Origin: Dipylidium caninum
Taxonomy: Eukaryota > Platyhelminthes > Cestoda > Cyclophyllidea > Dipylidiidae
Direction of reading: 5' to 3'
NCBI GenBank assembly: GCA_017562135.1
Contig: QEYB01000895.1
Location: 992,001-1,056,000, forward strand
Length of the DNA stretch: 64,000 bases
The position numbers were made by a program, and so were the translations under genes. Below are positions 1 to 12,212 of this stretch, piece by piece. Numbering within the stretch: position 1 is the stretch's first letter; each line of letters opens with the position of its first letter. The notes beneath the pieces are model-generated. The model was not told the DNA's origin. It saw only the letters and a list, made by a program, of their open reading frames with translations, and did no database searches.

Positions 1-745
1 CTCCCAATCCTTCCTTGTGACTGTAACTTTCCTCTTCATACAGTTTATCATAAGTGTCATCGGCCACCACATTTCTGCCAATCACAGACACCACTGCTGA
101 ATGGCAGACATTGCAGATTCTTGTGGTCGTCTCATGCCGAGTACTGAATGATGTCCTGGGCTGGCGGTGTCACGATCCTGGCCGTGTTTTTACGAAGCTG
201 ATTCCTCGCCGCTCACAGTACTCTCTGTTCCTGCCTCACATGGGCACGAGGGTCTTTGTACTCTCCGTTAGGTGGATCTCTATCCGTGCTGTCAATGTGA
301 CGGCGTAATAAATAGCACTCAGCCTCATCGTACTTTGTCGTTGCACTTGAGTCCTTACACCGCTGAACTGTAGGGACTTTGTGAAGATAATATATCGCAT
401 ACCAAGTACTTCAAAGGAGTCAACCGACCGTTTCCGCTTATTTCCAGTATAGAAGTTGCACTTAACAAGGCACCCAGAGTCATGGTCTCCACGGAGAAAA
501 TAATGCCGTTTCATACGATGCCAGCATTTATAGACAGCCCAAATGCCAATTGTTCAACTCGAATACCTTAGTGACTCGGAACTATCGCCACCAAAGTTAG
601 CATTCTACTTCCAATACGCATTTCAGTAGCTTGTACAAGAACACTTCGCAAAGATGTTTGCTAACATGATTTCCCGACTTACCTGAAATAGGCGCAAAAT
701 ATTAAAAGCCGGAATTTGACGACTCATAGCATGGGTTCCGCCCGA
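1..745. repeat. Left arm of a long inverted repeat (truncated by the window start)
   Basis: The reverse complement of this block is nearly identical to about 43215-43960. The match runs without large gaps from the first base to about position 740, then stops abruptly. Differences are scattered substitutions and a few small indels, for example around 115-140 and 385-395, so the two copies are recent but not identical. Neither arm holds a complete open frame; the frames seen on both strands are short and shift between copies. This looks like a dispersed repeat, probably a mobile-element fragment. I could not assign a family and saw no terminal repeat or target-site duplication. Confidence 0.85.
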
Positions 746-3700
746 TATTTCTATCGCAGAAACGCCTTCCCGAAAGAGCATTCGCGTCCAGAGAATAGGC
801 GGATTTTGTAACGTTATCTTTTCCCTCTGCCGTAATTTTTCTGTAAATTTATATGCAACAAAATGGTTTTTTCAATCGGGGCTAAAAATTAAGAAGGGTG
901 ATGTGATGTTGGAAAGCCATTTTGCGCGTGAGACTTTATGTTAGTGTTTAGGCATTAACGGCCATCACTCTCTCGTAAAAATCTACAAGTAGTCTCAGGC
1001 CCGCGTTAAAGATTTGTGTTGTTTACTTAAATTTACGTGAGCGCTGGTCTTAAAGGCATCAATTTTTGCGAATTCCTTAACTCTGTGCCTTCTTTCTATG
1101 CACATCCAATGCGAATGTGCTTTGTTTATTCCTGTACTTTACCACTGCAGATGCCCATCCCATTCGCTGTCAACGAGAATTTAGGGCAGCCTCGATGGGT
1201 TAGATAAACATAGAGTTAGTTCCAAGTAAGTGATCACTCCACGCAGTAACTTCTGCCACTTGGTGTCCGGTCTACGGGAAAATCTGCGTCAAATGGGCAA
1301 TGTACCTAGAAAGCTCACTTGTTGGTAGCGTCAATGGAACGAGAATGTGGATCAACAAGTCGTCAATTTAAAATCGGCGGGGAAGTCTACGGAATCGGTG
1401 GAAGTATGCGGATGTCACACGTAAACTCTTTGAGTTCTTCGCCGAAGTTGCCATTACCGGCTTCTCTCATCTCTTTCTGCGGTAGTTCATGCTATAGGCG
1501 GAATAATGGCTTGATGTTGGCGGTCTGAGTTTGAGGCTGTGAAAGGGCCAGAAGACCAGGTACCAAGCAGGCACTGGCCGGGTATGAACTCATGTCAAAC
1601 GGGGCGTTTAAGGTGTGGTGCAAATAGGTCCACGTCCGATGTCAATTAACACGTAATTTTCAGGTGGTTTTTCCATCATGAGTTCAATCGCGAAACACCC
1701 GCGTGTTAAATGTTACCGTTTTTGACTTTGCTTAATCCGATACAAAAGTGTGCACAAAGCCGGCGCCTTAGCCGTGGCCTCTCGAGGACGTGATGCCCCG
1801 TTCGTCGACATCACGCGTGTCTGATCCGCTCGACCTCGATGGTGCCACGTCATAAATGTTACTCTGCAGTCGCTAAGACCATCGATGTAAACCCACAAAA
1901 GCCAGACAAAAGCGTCCATGCTCGCGTTTCTTTTACAATCTGCGAGGTTACCAAATGTTTTCACTTTATTACCAAGACCGTTTCACACTGGAAAATATTG
2001 CCTGTAGACACGGAAACGGAGATAAAGTGCCAGATTCATTGAAAATTATAACCCCCCCACCTCCGCCCCCATGCCCCTCCCCTCCCCAACGTGTGTCCTG
2101 CGAGATGGATAAATGAGCGCAACCTAGGTAAATTGGCACACATGCAAAGACGGTAATTTCGAGGCCTCTTCATTAATCACCGTACGTGACACACGAAGGA
2201 GCAACGATATGAAGACTCGACACGTGGTATCGTATGCACTCATCTTGTACTAGCCGAACATTTTTAACGCAGCTCGCACAGTAAGTGTGACATTCGTTGT
2301 GAATAAATGGGGTATTCACCAAAACGGCCTATCACATACAGGTTAGATGAATAAATGTGTGCCCCCCTCGATTCCACCAATCTGCGTCTTTATGCTCTGG
2401 CTCAGGATTACTTTGAGTCGTGGGAAAAGTATCAACAGCAATGAGAGTTCCCTCAGACTCTTCATCGTTTCCGTGGCGACTCTCTCTCTCTCCGCGCGCC
2501 CGCCTTAAGCAAGGGGATCTCTTCGCATTGCCATAGCAATTAATTAGTGTAGACACACGTGGCACGCGAAAATTTCAGTACCTTTGATCTTTTGTTTTCT
2601 TCTCCGTGCATATGCGGTGGCTTCCAAGATGCAGTAAGCATCGTTCCATTTATTTTCAGTTGCATTGTCTGCATAGACCCGACGCCAGTCTTCGAGTCTA
2701 AAATAGTTCCCCGAATCCCGTTTCTTCGGCCACAAATGGTGAACGTTTGAGGGTCTGATACTCAAAAGGCGGAAGTAAGGGAGGCTCTACCGAAATTGGC
2801 AGCTAAATTGGTCCGATCCTTAGGAAACACAAAGCCTAGTCTTTGCGCGTATTCGCGTTAACTCAACGGGGGATGTCGATATCCCCATCGACTCACGTCA
2901 CACGAGCACTGCATATTTAGTGTCCAGGTGTGACATGAGTAGGTATCCAAAGTAGCATTCGCAAGATGATCTTCTCCACCACTTGTTGGCTATAGATGCT
3001 CTCATAGGAAATTGTAAAATGAAACTTTACTTTTTGCACATCTCAACGTACATTTACCCATAGCGCCTGCACCATACTGGTCAAGAGAGCTAACTTTATT
3101 TTCAAATGAAAAAATGTTCGAAGTACACATGCCAGTATACACGAATATCCCACGCTCATTTTACTACGAAAATGTTACTCTGGTGCAAAATGGACAGCCA
3201 GTGGCAAGGTGCTCTCCTTGATCCCACCTCAGCCACAAGGTTCGGTCGACTGATGTACAATGTATCGGTGATCTTTCAAAATTACACTAGCTGTCGGATT
3301 AGTTCTGGTTAGGCTCTACTCTGGGAGCATTCACACAAATGAAGGAATTATAACGCTCTTTATGTTAATGCAAGAATGTTGCGATAAAGAAAGACAGTAG
3401 ATTGAACATTATCCAAATTCTAATAGACGGCGTGCTTCATGCCCTCATTTTTGAACATAACCAGACTTGGTGCATTCGCAAGGTTGAGGTGATTGCACAT
3501 GAGGCTTTTACAAAAGGCACAAGAATTATATCATAGATACCTAGCCTCATCGCGAAAATCTACACCCAAGGATTTCTTCGAGAACATACGAGGCAGCTCG
3601 TTTTCTTAAGGATTATGAATGACTCTAAACTAAACTCTAGTAATCGTCATAGGCTCCCAGTCTATAACGCTTTGTAGGGTCCGATGATGTCGTTCACTCT

Positions 3701-4394
3701 AATTAAATTCTTCTAAAGCCACTAAAATGCGGGCGCTGTCGTACCGGGATTCATATCGCAACCGTTGATAAAAAACAACCCTTCGGCGGTAAACTCCACA
3801 AGAAACTAAAGTTCGTGTATGCCACACAACGCTATCAGCTAAATTAGATTCCCAATGATTTAAAGTCAGGAAGCTCATCATAGCCAAGTACCAGAAGGAA
3901 AGGGTGAGGAATATCAATCGTAGATGTCATGACCACACTAAGGAGTAAAAACAAACACAAAAGCACCTCTTCACCCGCACTCTTGGCCTACTTCATTAAA
4001 CGATAGTCACGAAGCTATTAAATGTAACTCGGAACCCGACCTCCCTCGATCTCAACAAATTGCCGCTTTTACGGTGCACTCTCCGACATTCAGGATATCA
4101 CCATGGAATACCAGAGCAAACTAGGACCCCCGTAAAGTAAAACAAAAGAATGCAGACACCTGCTGGACACAAATGTAAGTAATACCTATGCAATCCACAT
4201 CTTACAACAAAAAACAGGCTTCGTAAGCAGCAAAGATCCACGTAGACAACAGACCTGACATCATCACCCGCTCCAAACATATCAAAATCACCAATTAATA
4301 AATAATCATAGCCAGCCCAGATTCTCATTGGATGAAAACGAAAAACGGTTTAGAGTAGCAGCAACAGAGAAAATAAACAAAAATACATGTTATT
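746..4394. other. Intergenic block, no gene recognised
   Basis: About 3.6 kb with no open frame that I can tie to a protein family. The longest frames are under 85 codons, occur on both strands over the same bases and carry no recognisable motif. A short CT-rich run followed by a GC-rich stretch is visible near 2480-2510. No tRNA, rRNA or clear transposon ends were seen. Confidence 0.5.
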
Positions 4395-5949
4395 TTAGGA
4401 GTTTTGTGAGACTTCTGAAACACAAAATTCATCCATGATTCGTGTCGTAGAACGCGGTTCATGTGAGGATGAACATAACTTATCCAGGAGAAGAGACGAT
4501 ATTTTATCAAGGTAAGAAGAATCCAAGTGGAATGGAGAGGACGATCCTTTCCGCACCAAATCTGAATCAATGCAATTATCTGGCTTTTCAAGAGGCGGTA
4601 CTGTGTCTCGCTTATTAAATCGCCGTCGTCGTTTCCTACGCCGTTTTTTACGGTTGGTCTCTGCCATATCCAAATCAATATGATTCTCAACAGATACTGA
4701 ATGCGAACCGATTTGTATCTGGTCAAAAGGCTGTCCGTCTCCCCCATCAAGGTCCTGGATACTACAATCTTTCATAAGAATAGACGATATATAGAATTTT
4801 CATCACTTTCTTCGCACTCATTTTCGACAGAGAGACCTTCTCTCATTCGATCCATACAGCAGAACTCCCAAGTACGATCCTCACGTAGAAGCCTCCTCGC
4901 AGTCTCATAGGTAATCAAGTGATGAACGCGAGTAACAGGTGAGTACTTAGGGAATCGCACCATTTTACCGCACCTTTCTACGCGATTAGTAAAGGTGACA
5001 TCTTTGTATCCTTCGTTCCAACGACGGTTTGCATCTTCAATAAACGTATTTGACAAAAATCCACTACCAGCGGTACCAGCAAAATCTTTGGTTCCTAAGA
5101 TAAGCATTAAACCGCACGAAGGAGGCACAAATTTGTCATTTTCGGAGAGACAACTAGGAACAGTGTGTGACGTGCGGAAAGTGGGAACAGAGGAGGCCTT
5201 TTCGAATTTGGAGAGGCCTTTCCTGTAAAATTCGCTGTGCCCCTTCGGGAAAATCACTCGTACCCACTTCGCAGATTTCGAAGCAAGGACCCCACTAACG
5301 TGTAGATGGTCAATAGCATCATCCGCAGCATAAAACATGTAACGAAACGCATCAGTTGCGTGGTCACTGCAAATCCACCGGCGAGATCGAGGCGGCCTCA
5401 ACGGTAATAATCCTTGGAGAGGCGGCATAAAACTACAGAGGCTACCGCCGGACCGATAGAGAGTTCGTTGACGTTTAGTAGCAATAATAATTGCCCTGAT
5501 TAGTCGAGAAAACTGGTGGAAATGGCGTCTTGGTCGAATAGACAACCAAATGAGATTATTCGAGAGACCAGACAGTTCGCGAGCCGCAAGGCTGTGGTAA
5601 ACGCGGCGCAGCCGACAATGTTTGCACTCCAACATTCGGGATATAAAAACAAGATCATCTTGAGACAATAAGGCATGGGGCCCGAAGCTCCAAGTTTTGT
5701 TTAGTTCAAAAGTTGTTACACCCTAGAAGGTGGTACATGGAAGTCATGTGGAGCACAAGTAACGAAAAACATAAGCTACAAATTTTGACTTACAAGGATT
5801 TCGGTCATCAAACTTATGTTGAATAACTGTTTCTCCACTGATATTGTACGAGATAAGGCAAGCAATGACACTGCACATTGGTCGACGAGAAGGGATTTGG
5901 ATATGCCACCTGAAGCGCTTACGGATGTACCCAAACAAACGCTTATCAT
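4395..5949 (-). CDS. Unrecognised protein of about 481 residues with a basic C-terminal patch
   Basis: Proposed exons on the minus strand are 5949-5794, 5722-4807 and 4768-4395. The last intron (4769-4806) is 38 nt and joins two frames that otherwise overlap at an ATGA. With it the model reads 481 codons from ATG (starting MISVCLG) to a stop. The N-terminal third is helical and hydrophobic, the middle is mixed, and after about residue 380 there is a dense Lys/Arg patch (KKRRRKRRRR) that would suit nuclear or nucleolar targeting. The tail is acidic and Ser-rich. I do not recognise the family. The helical part and basic patch are faintly reminiscent of the Nepro/RMP64 nucleolar family, too weakly to claim. 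The long open frame and consistent splice phases make a real gene likely. Confidence 0.6.
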
Positions 5950-6946
5950 TTAACGGAAGATTGGATTAAGTCACATTCTATAAGCTTCACAAATTTTGTC
6001 GCGTTTACATTAATTACTTTTAATTAATTGATTATATAAACAGGTAAATAAGGGCACTTTATTGTATGTTGGGTCTTGATTACCCAGATGGCCACAGGTA
6101 ATTTACAATTTTATAGGCAAGGAGAACAATTATGAATTCAAAATTAAAACGGAATTTTCATTGAGATGTCGAACATGGTAGGATTTAAGGTGTCGCCCTT
6201 TTATTAATTACCCCGTGTGTCCATGCAGTTATTTAAGCAATAGAACCAAAACATCGAGATTCCAAAATTTTCGTACAAAAAGATGCAGATTTCATACAAA
6301 AGTAGCCACAGGGCTGGCGTGATCGAAATGCTCCACGAATTTAAAGATATCTTTGCCTTATTTAAAGACAACATGGGTCTTGTTCGACGTCACAATGATA
6401 TTTTCTAGCAAAATTAGTGGGTAGGAAGTTATGACATTTGCTCTTGTCACTACCAAACACACAACGATGGTATAGTAATAAGCGCAATTATGTTTATTCG
6501 GTAAAGTTTTAATATATATTCACAGGTTAAAATAAAAAAAAATTTGCCTGGTTTAACAATGTTATTCTGCTTTGTCCCCAAATATATCGAAAACATTTCG
6601 TCATGAACGCCAACCATTGAAATGTAATTGTGGGAGACGTTTTCGCGGTTACCGTACATGGGTAAGTGAGATCAAACCCTTACTATACATTACATGCTTA
6701 TCTGATTGTTTTTAAGCTCGCGAAATGCTACATAGCTGCGAATTCTTCACTATTTGTCATGTATTATTAACGTTTTCTTGTTCGGTTTATCACTGTCTAT
6801 ATTAGACAAAACTCTGCAACGTTAAATCTACTGGTACTTTTCTTCAACAAAAGGGTTCTACCAAATTATGGAGGAGTAAATGCTCAAGTTTTTGCATAAA
6901 TTTTGTTTGAATCCTGTAATCTCCAAACGCTGAACTTGTATGTGCG
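5950..6946. promoter_or_regulatory. Divergent intergenic region between the unknown gene and TAF5
   Basis: About 1 kb, AT-rich, without any supported frame. The flanking genes start head to head (unknown gene on minus at 5949, TAF5 on plus at 6947), so both promoters should lie here. No TATA box, initiator or operator-like motif stands out enough to place. Confidence 0.4.
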
Positions 6947-9900
6947 ATGAGCAATACCATTGAGGCGGAAGTTTTGCAAGCTTTGAAAACACTCCAGAAA
7001 CACAATTTCAAGGTATGTTTTACTTTGTATGAACATTTTTAGGAGTCTGAGGCGGCCTTGAAGAAGGAGGCCGGATTAACTGACAGTGGTGTTGCAGATG
7101 AGTTTTTGGAGTTCAAGGCGTATGCTTTTTCTTTTGTTAGGCTCCCCCTCCATCACAGAGTTTAAATTGTTTCTCATTGACGTATCATTAAAACATAGGA
7201 GTACTGTTTATTCGTACACCGTCTACAAACTTTCAATAACCTTGCACCTTACCGTCCTTTCATTTTCAGCGACTCACCGGATGATCCACAGTCTTTTGCG
7301 TCTGCCTATGAAAATGTTTTGAAGTTTATTGATGGGTGCACTTATCAACACAGAGTTTGTCACGGTTTTTTCGCTAACCTAATAGCTTGAACTGTCTGGC
7401 CTGCTTTATCCAATTTTTGTGCAACTTTATATGCGCCTAGTAAGTGGGAACTATTCAACCGAAGGTATACTTAAGAAGAACTTCCGAGTTTCGTTTAGCT
7501 GCGGACCTGATGACCAGGTTTAAGCGTTTCCAAGAAGATTTTTACCAAGAAGATATTCAAGCTTTGGCCAGCATAACGGAACCAAATCATCTTTTTACAA
7601 ATCCAGTAGTTGAAACTTTCCGTGCGTCGGATTTTTCCATTAGCATTGCTTCTCTCTCTTTCGCCTTGTTTCGTCGTTTTGTTCGTGAAAAAGGACTATC
7701 TGTTATCCAGAGTATTATTAAGGATCAGCTACATATTGAAGGTATTGATGTTGTGAATTGTAACTTATCTCAAGTTGTTGATGGCCCTCCGCGTTCCAAA
7801 ATACAGTTGTTCTGTCGTCGTGGAGCTATTTTTGGAGAATCCAGGCGTGACGCTAACTCAGAGGTGATATTTTATGGTCTCTTAAGAGACCCCAATACCG
7901 AATTAGAATCATCTGAAGTGAACGACTCGAGCGCCACCATTCAAGGTTTCTGTCTCAACTTTATCCTTCGCTCTAAATTCCGTTTCCCAACCGTTGTTAT
8001 TTTTAGATGGTGATATCGAACTGACTCCATCAAAGAAGAAAAAGAAGAAAGAAAGTTGTTTGCTGAACCCTAAATCATCTAAGTACGACGACTCAAAATT
8101 ACATACAAGGTCGCCGGCGCTCGACAGAATACCAATTCCCAGAGTAAAGTGTTATATCTTCCTTTAGAATCTATAAACGTAATTTTTAATTCCATCTATT
8201 AGGAACTAACGGAATTATGTGTTCTTGCATTTCTTTGCCGCAGATATCTGATGCCTATTTGGATCAGCGAAGGTCACTTAGACGAGAGACGGCTCAAATT
8301 CTGCGGAGCCTTTTACAGAAGGATTCAAACCCACGTACATCTGCTCTCCTGTATACGGTGTGTAATGTACAACCGGGCGAATCGGCTCTAGCTATCCGGA
8401 GGGGCGGTGTACCTTGTATGACATTTTCTGAAGATCTTGGGATGCTGGCTATCGCACTTGGCTCCGGTCGTATTCGTGTTTGGGCTCTTGGAGCTCAGTC
8501 ACTCCGACAAATGCTCCCGCCGGATAAACTTGAAGCTCTCGATATGAATGACCCCAAGGTTAAGAGCAAGATGCTTCATGATGGAAATGGGTGAGTAATC
8601 CTTATTCTTGGTGTTTTAGCTGGATAAAAAGAAGTGAATGGAATTATATCAGGAGAAAATTGCTTTTGTTGGAAATCTATTCACTTCTTCAATATTTGAA
8701 AATAAGTGCTGGGTGCCTTAATTCTCGTGGCATTACACATGGAATATTGGCGGTACTAGGATGGGGTGACAATCATGTATATTGTCATGCGCGTTTGCAC
8801 ACAAACCCCAAAAGTTTTCATTTTACTAAAACGTATCTGAGTTCCTCAGTCTTTAAGTTAATAGACAAGACTTTTCCTGTTTTTGTTTACATTAGCATTT
8901 GTTCGAACGATCAAACTAGACGAGTTCCTTTCTCCCTTTAGGGAAGCTCGATCATCGCGTGACCTAATTGGTCATCAATCTTCGGTTCATGGAGTGGCAT
9001 TTTCGCCAGACGGTCAACTGATTGCCTCCACGAGTGCAGACGGATCTCTGCGCCTTTGGTCCACCACAATTTGGGGAGGCGCTCTATCTGTGTGGCGTGA
9101 TCATGTCTTACCCATTTGGTACATATTTTACTTTCACTACCACTCCACATTGAAATGTTATTGAATTTAATTGACATTTCTGCGGCGTCAAATCGACAAT
9201 CATCGTCCCATTCCAAAGTAGTTGGTGCTCTTTTTCACTGCAGGTGTGTTGACTGGGCGCCGGCTTACGGTCACTACATAGTTACGGGGGGCTCAGACCG
9301 AACTGCGCGACTGTACGCTTGCGATCATGCTCCTCAACCTCTACGCATTTTTACGGGTCACAAGGCAGATGTTACGGCTGTTGCTTTTCATCCCAACATT
9401 AACTATGTGGCTACCGGTAGTGCTGACAGAGCCATTAGGCTCTTTGACGTCCGCTCTGGGAAGGGTGTTCGCCTCTACACCGGACACAAGGTTTATTCTT
9501 TTTGGAAATCATATATTTACATATGTTCGGAGGAGTTCTCGCTATGATATAAACGCATGATTTCTATGACTTCGTAACCTCCTTTTATTGTATTACTGAA
9601 ACCTAAACTCTTTTAGTTTGGGTAATTAATTTTCTTGCTGACTAGAAACCTTCGGAAATAATATGACTGGCATTCTGTTAATTTTTTAGGGGTCCGTGCA
9701 ATCCTTGGCCTTCTCTCCATGTGGCCGTTATCTCGCCTCGGGTGGTTGGTGTGGAGCTACCTGTCTGTGGGACTTGAGTAGTGGAGCGCAAATTGGCCAA
9801 CTTGGAGGCTACAGTTCGGCGAGCGGATATTCCAAAAACTCTCTCACCGCCGCCGGTCGAACAATTCCCCTCACACTACGTGATCCTAGCCCCTACCTCT

Positions 9901-10325
9901 GAAAGTGCAAGTCGATCAACTACAATCGGGTCCTCGGTAGTGGCCTTGGGTTAACACGTTACCACCACTCGCCGGCCGGTATTTTGCCATATGCGGACGG
10001 TAGTTATCTAGCGACAGGAGGACTGGAAGGCGCTTTGCGAGTGTGGAACATCGGAACAGGAAGGATTGTGCGGACTTTGGAGGGAGAAAGTGCTTCATCT
10101 CTATTGGGCGTTCACAGTGCCTCGCGCGAAGACTTAAGAGCCGCTGGAGGCGGTTCCGTTGGGCGGTGGGAGGAGGCCGACCATTACTACGGTGTGGTTG
10201 GTGGCTACGAGGTCTCTCGAAGTTGCCTTCAAGACACTTTCCTTACACGGAAAACGGCGATACTTGCTGTGCGTTTTGCGCACCCTTATCTCCTTCTTGC
10301 TGCTGGGCCGTATAATCAAGTTTAA
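6947..10325 (+). CDS. TAF5: Transcription initiation factor TFIID subunit 5 (TAF5), with an in-frame stop
   Basis: TAF5 is a scaffold subunit of TFIID, the complex that loads RNA polymerase II at promoters. Exons: 6947-7012, 7043-7119, 7270-7354, 7386-7464, 7499-7945, 8007-8143, 8244-8590, 8942-9118, 9244-9490, 9690-10325. The N-terminus has the LisH-type helix pair, then the TAF5 N-terminal domain ([13 protein letters not shown] and PPRSK can be read), a Lys-rich linker (SKKKKKK) and WD40 repeats with typical [16 protein letters not shown] and [10 protein letters not shown] blades. The C-terminus [10 protein letters not shown] fits the family end. The first introns are 30, 31 and 34 nt. One problem: a TGA at 9900-9902 interrupts the last exon between two WD repeats (about codon 625), while the +1 frame is open over 9809-9955. 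It is a family match beyond doubt; whether this copy is intact is open. Confidence 0.93.
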
Positions 10326-12212
10326 CTATCAAAATGATTTGTTACATATGTGTATATAAGTGATCCTATCGTGTTATTGACTTAATTGCTAATAATTCAA
10401 TCATCAGAGACATACATTTTTGGAATTTCAAACTTCGATACCTGGATTATTAAAAAGAAGTTATTGCTTTGGAAATTATGGTATCTGGATATCAATAAGG
10501 AAGTACTTATATAATATGTCATAATTGGAAAATCATGTTGATTATGCTTTAATTGATTTAACGCGCACATAATGCTAACATTTCGTTGTATTGTTCGTAC
10601 GCCCGCGTCATACATAAGCATGGGAGGCGTGGACTGTACGGGCTTAAAATAGAGCTCGTTCGAGAGCCACTTAATGTCATACATACTTGATGGCATGGGG
10701 AACACACGGAAGTCGCGGAACGTGGAGTCCCCGTTGAGGTGGTTCAGTTTTGTGAAACTATGCGGTATCCACAGTCTATGTATTGGAATCAATCAACGTA
10801 GCCAGAAAAATTTGTGGGCATTTGGGTTTTTGAAAAAAAGAGGCCCCCAAAAGGAAGCGGCAGAGGGCCTTTTGAAATTTCGAGGGGGCGGGCGAAGCAA
10901 CGGGAGGAAACTTAAAAGATAGGGGCCTCAGATGGTGGGAAGTTCTATAGAAACTTAATCTAGCTGACCTATGTGGGTGTATTTGCCGTTTGGCCCCCGA
11001 TCAAATGACGCATACCCTTCGGGGGCGGGAGTGGATATAGAAAATAGCCAAGTTAGTTCTAGGTCAGTTAGGGAAACTCCCCCTTTCTATAAAGCCCAAA
11101 ACATCAATGCCCAATTGTAGCTCCGCTATTAGCTACATTGATCGGTGGTTTAACTTGTCGAGAAGTATGCGTGGCGCTGGCCGCCATTGCGGTCAGAGGT
11201 TACTTGACATTTCACGCACGCCCTCTCGCGCACTGGGCTTGCGTCAGCGCGTCCTGCGACCTAAGCTGGATAAGGATACATCTAATTGGCTGGCGTCAAT
11301 GATGCACACTGGGACGATCTTGCTTAGTGGTGCCGGACTGCAGGGAAAGCAGCGGTGACGCCATCGACAGTCGCATTTCATCCGTGCTTCCGACACATCT
11401 GGTAGGGGCGCGGTAAGCGCTTCGTACGCCGATCCCAGGCAACATGGACAGCGTACGACGCGCTCTTCTTGCTGGGCCACGGCGTATCTTCAGTACGTCC
11501 TGGATCGTTTACCCGTACAGTGCCGCGCGGCTCGAGGACGTCCGTCCATGAAATCGCGCATGCTGGTCCTCCGGAACATTACCCACTCCTCTCTCGGCGT
11601 GCGTGTACCTGTACGGATTATCTACGAGTACCCCCTGGTGTTGCTCTTGCCCAGTTCCCATAAACTCATATTTGGCCTCTATCACTAACCACCTCTCCTC
11701 CATTCCGCAACATCGTTTCTACACGAAGAGACACAGGCCAGGATCACCAGGAAATGAAGACTCATCAGATTTTCATCATCCACGGCGTCGAGTGCTACTT
11801 CGCCGATTCTATTCTATAGCAATTGTAGAACGCGTGTTGTGATCCATACCTCGCGCACCCGATCTAAAGTGCCGATGACAGACCTATGGCTGAGAAGCCC
11901 CAATATTTAACAAGAAATCATCCATTCAACAATTTTTAATTAGCAAAGTGATACATCTTCTCAGAGTACAAGATAAGGATAGTCTTTTTCGTAGTTGCCT
12001 TTAATTATTATTTCTGCTTCCACCGACGACCTTTGAAATTGTCCTTCAGGAGTTAGGGCAATAAAACTTTAACATGGATGAAATTCCTTCATTATTTGCC
12101 TCGGCGTAGCCGTAGTATTAATGGAATTAATTACTATTCAATCGTGGTGGGGGTTAGTTTGTAGGTCGTTCGCAAGTTCCAGTTTTGGTGGTGATTTAAC
12201 GCTGATTGTGCT
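10326..12212. other. Intergenic block between TAF5 and QSOX
   Basis: About 1.9 kb. The first part is AT-rich (TAF5 3' region). From about 10840 to 11560 the composition becomes GC-rich with several short frames on both strands, none of them matching a family I know. No RNA gene or transposon signature was found. Confidence 0.4.

Noticed and set aside
9950..10017. A 68-nt intron in TAF5 that would restore phase downstream
   Set aside because: It would delete [10 protein letters not shown], a canonical WD strand clearly present in the sequence.
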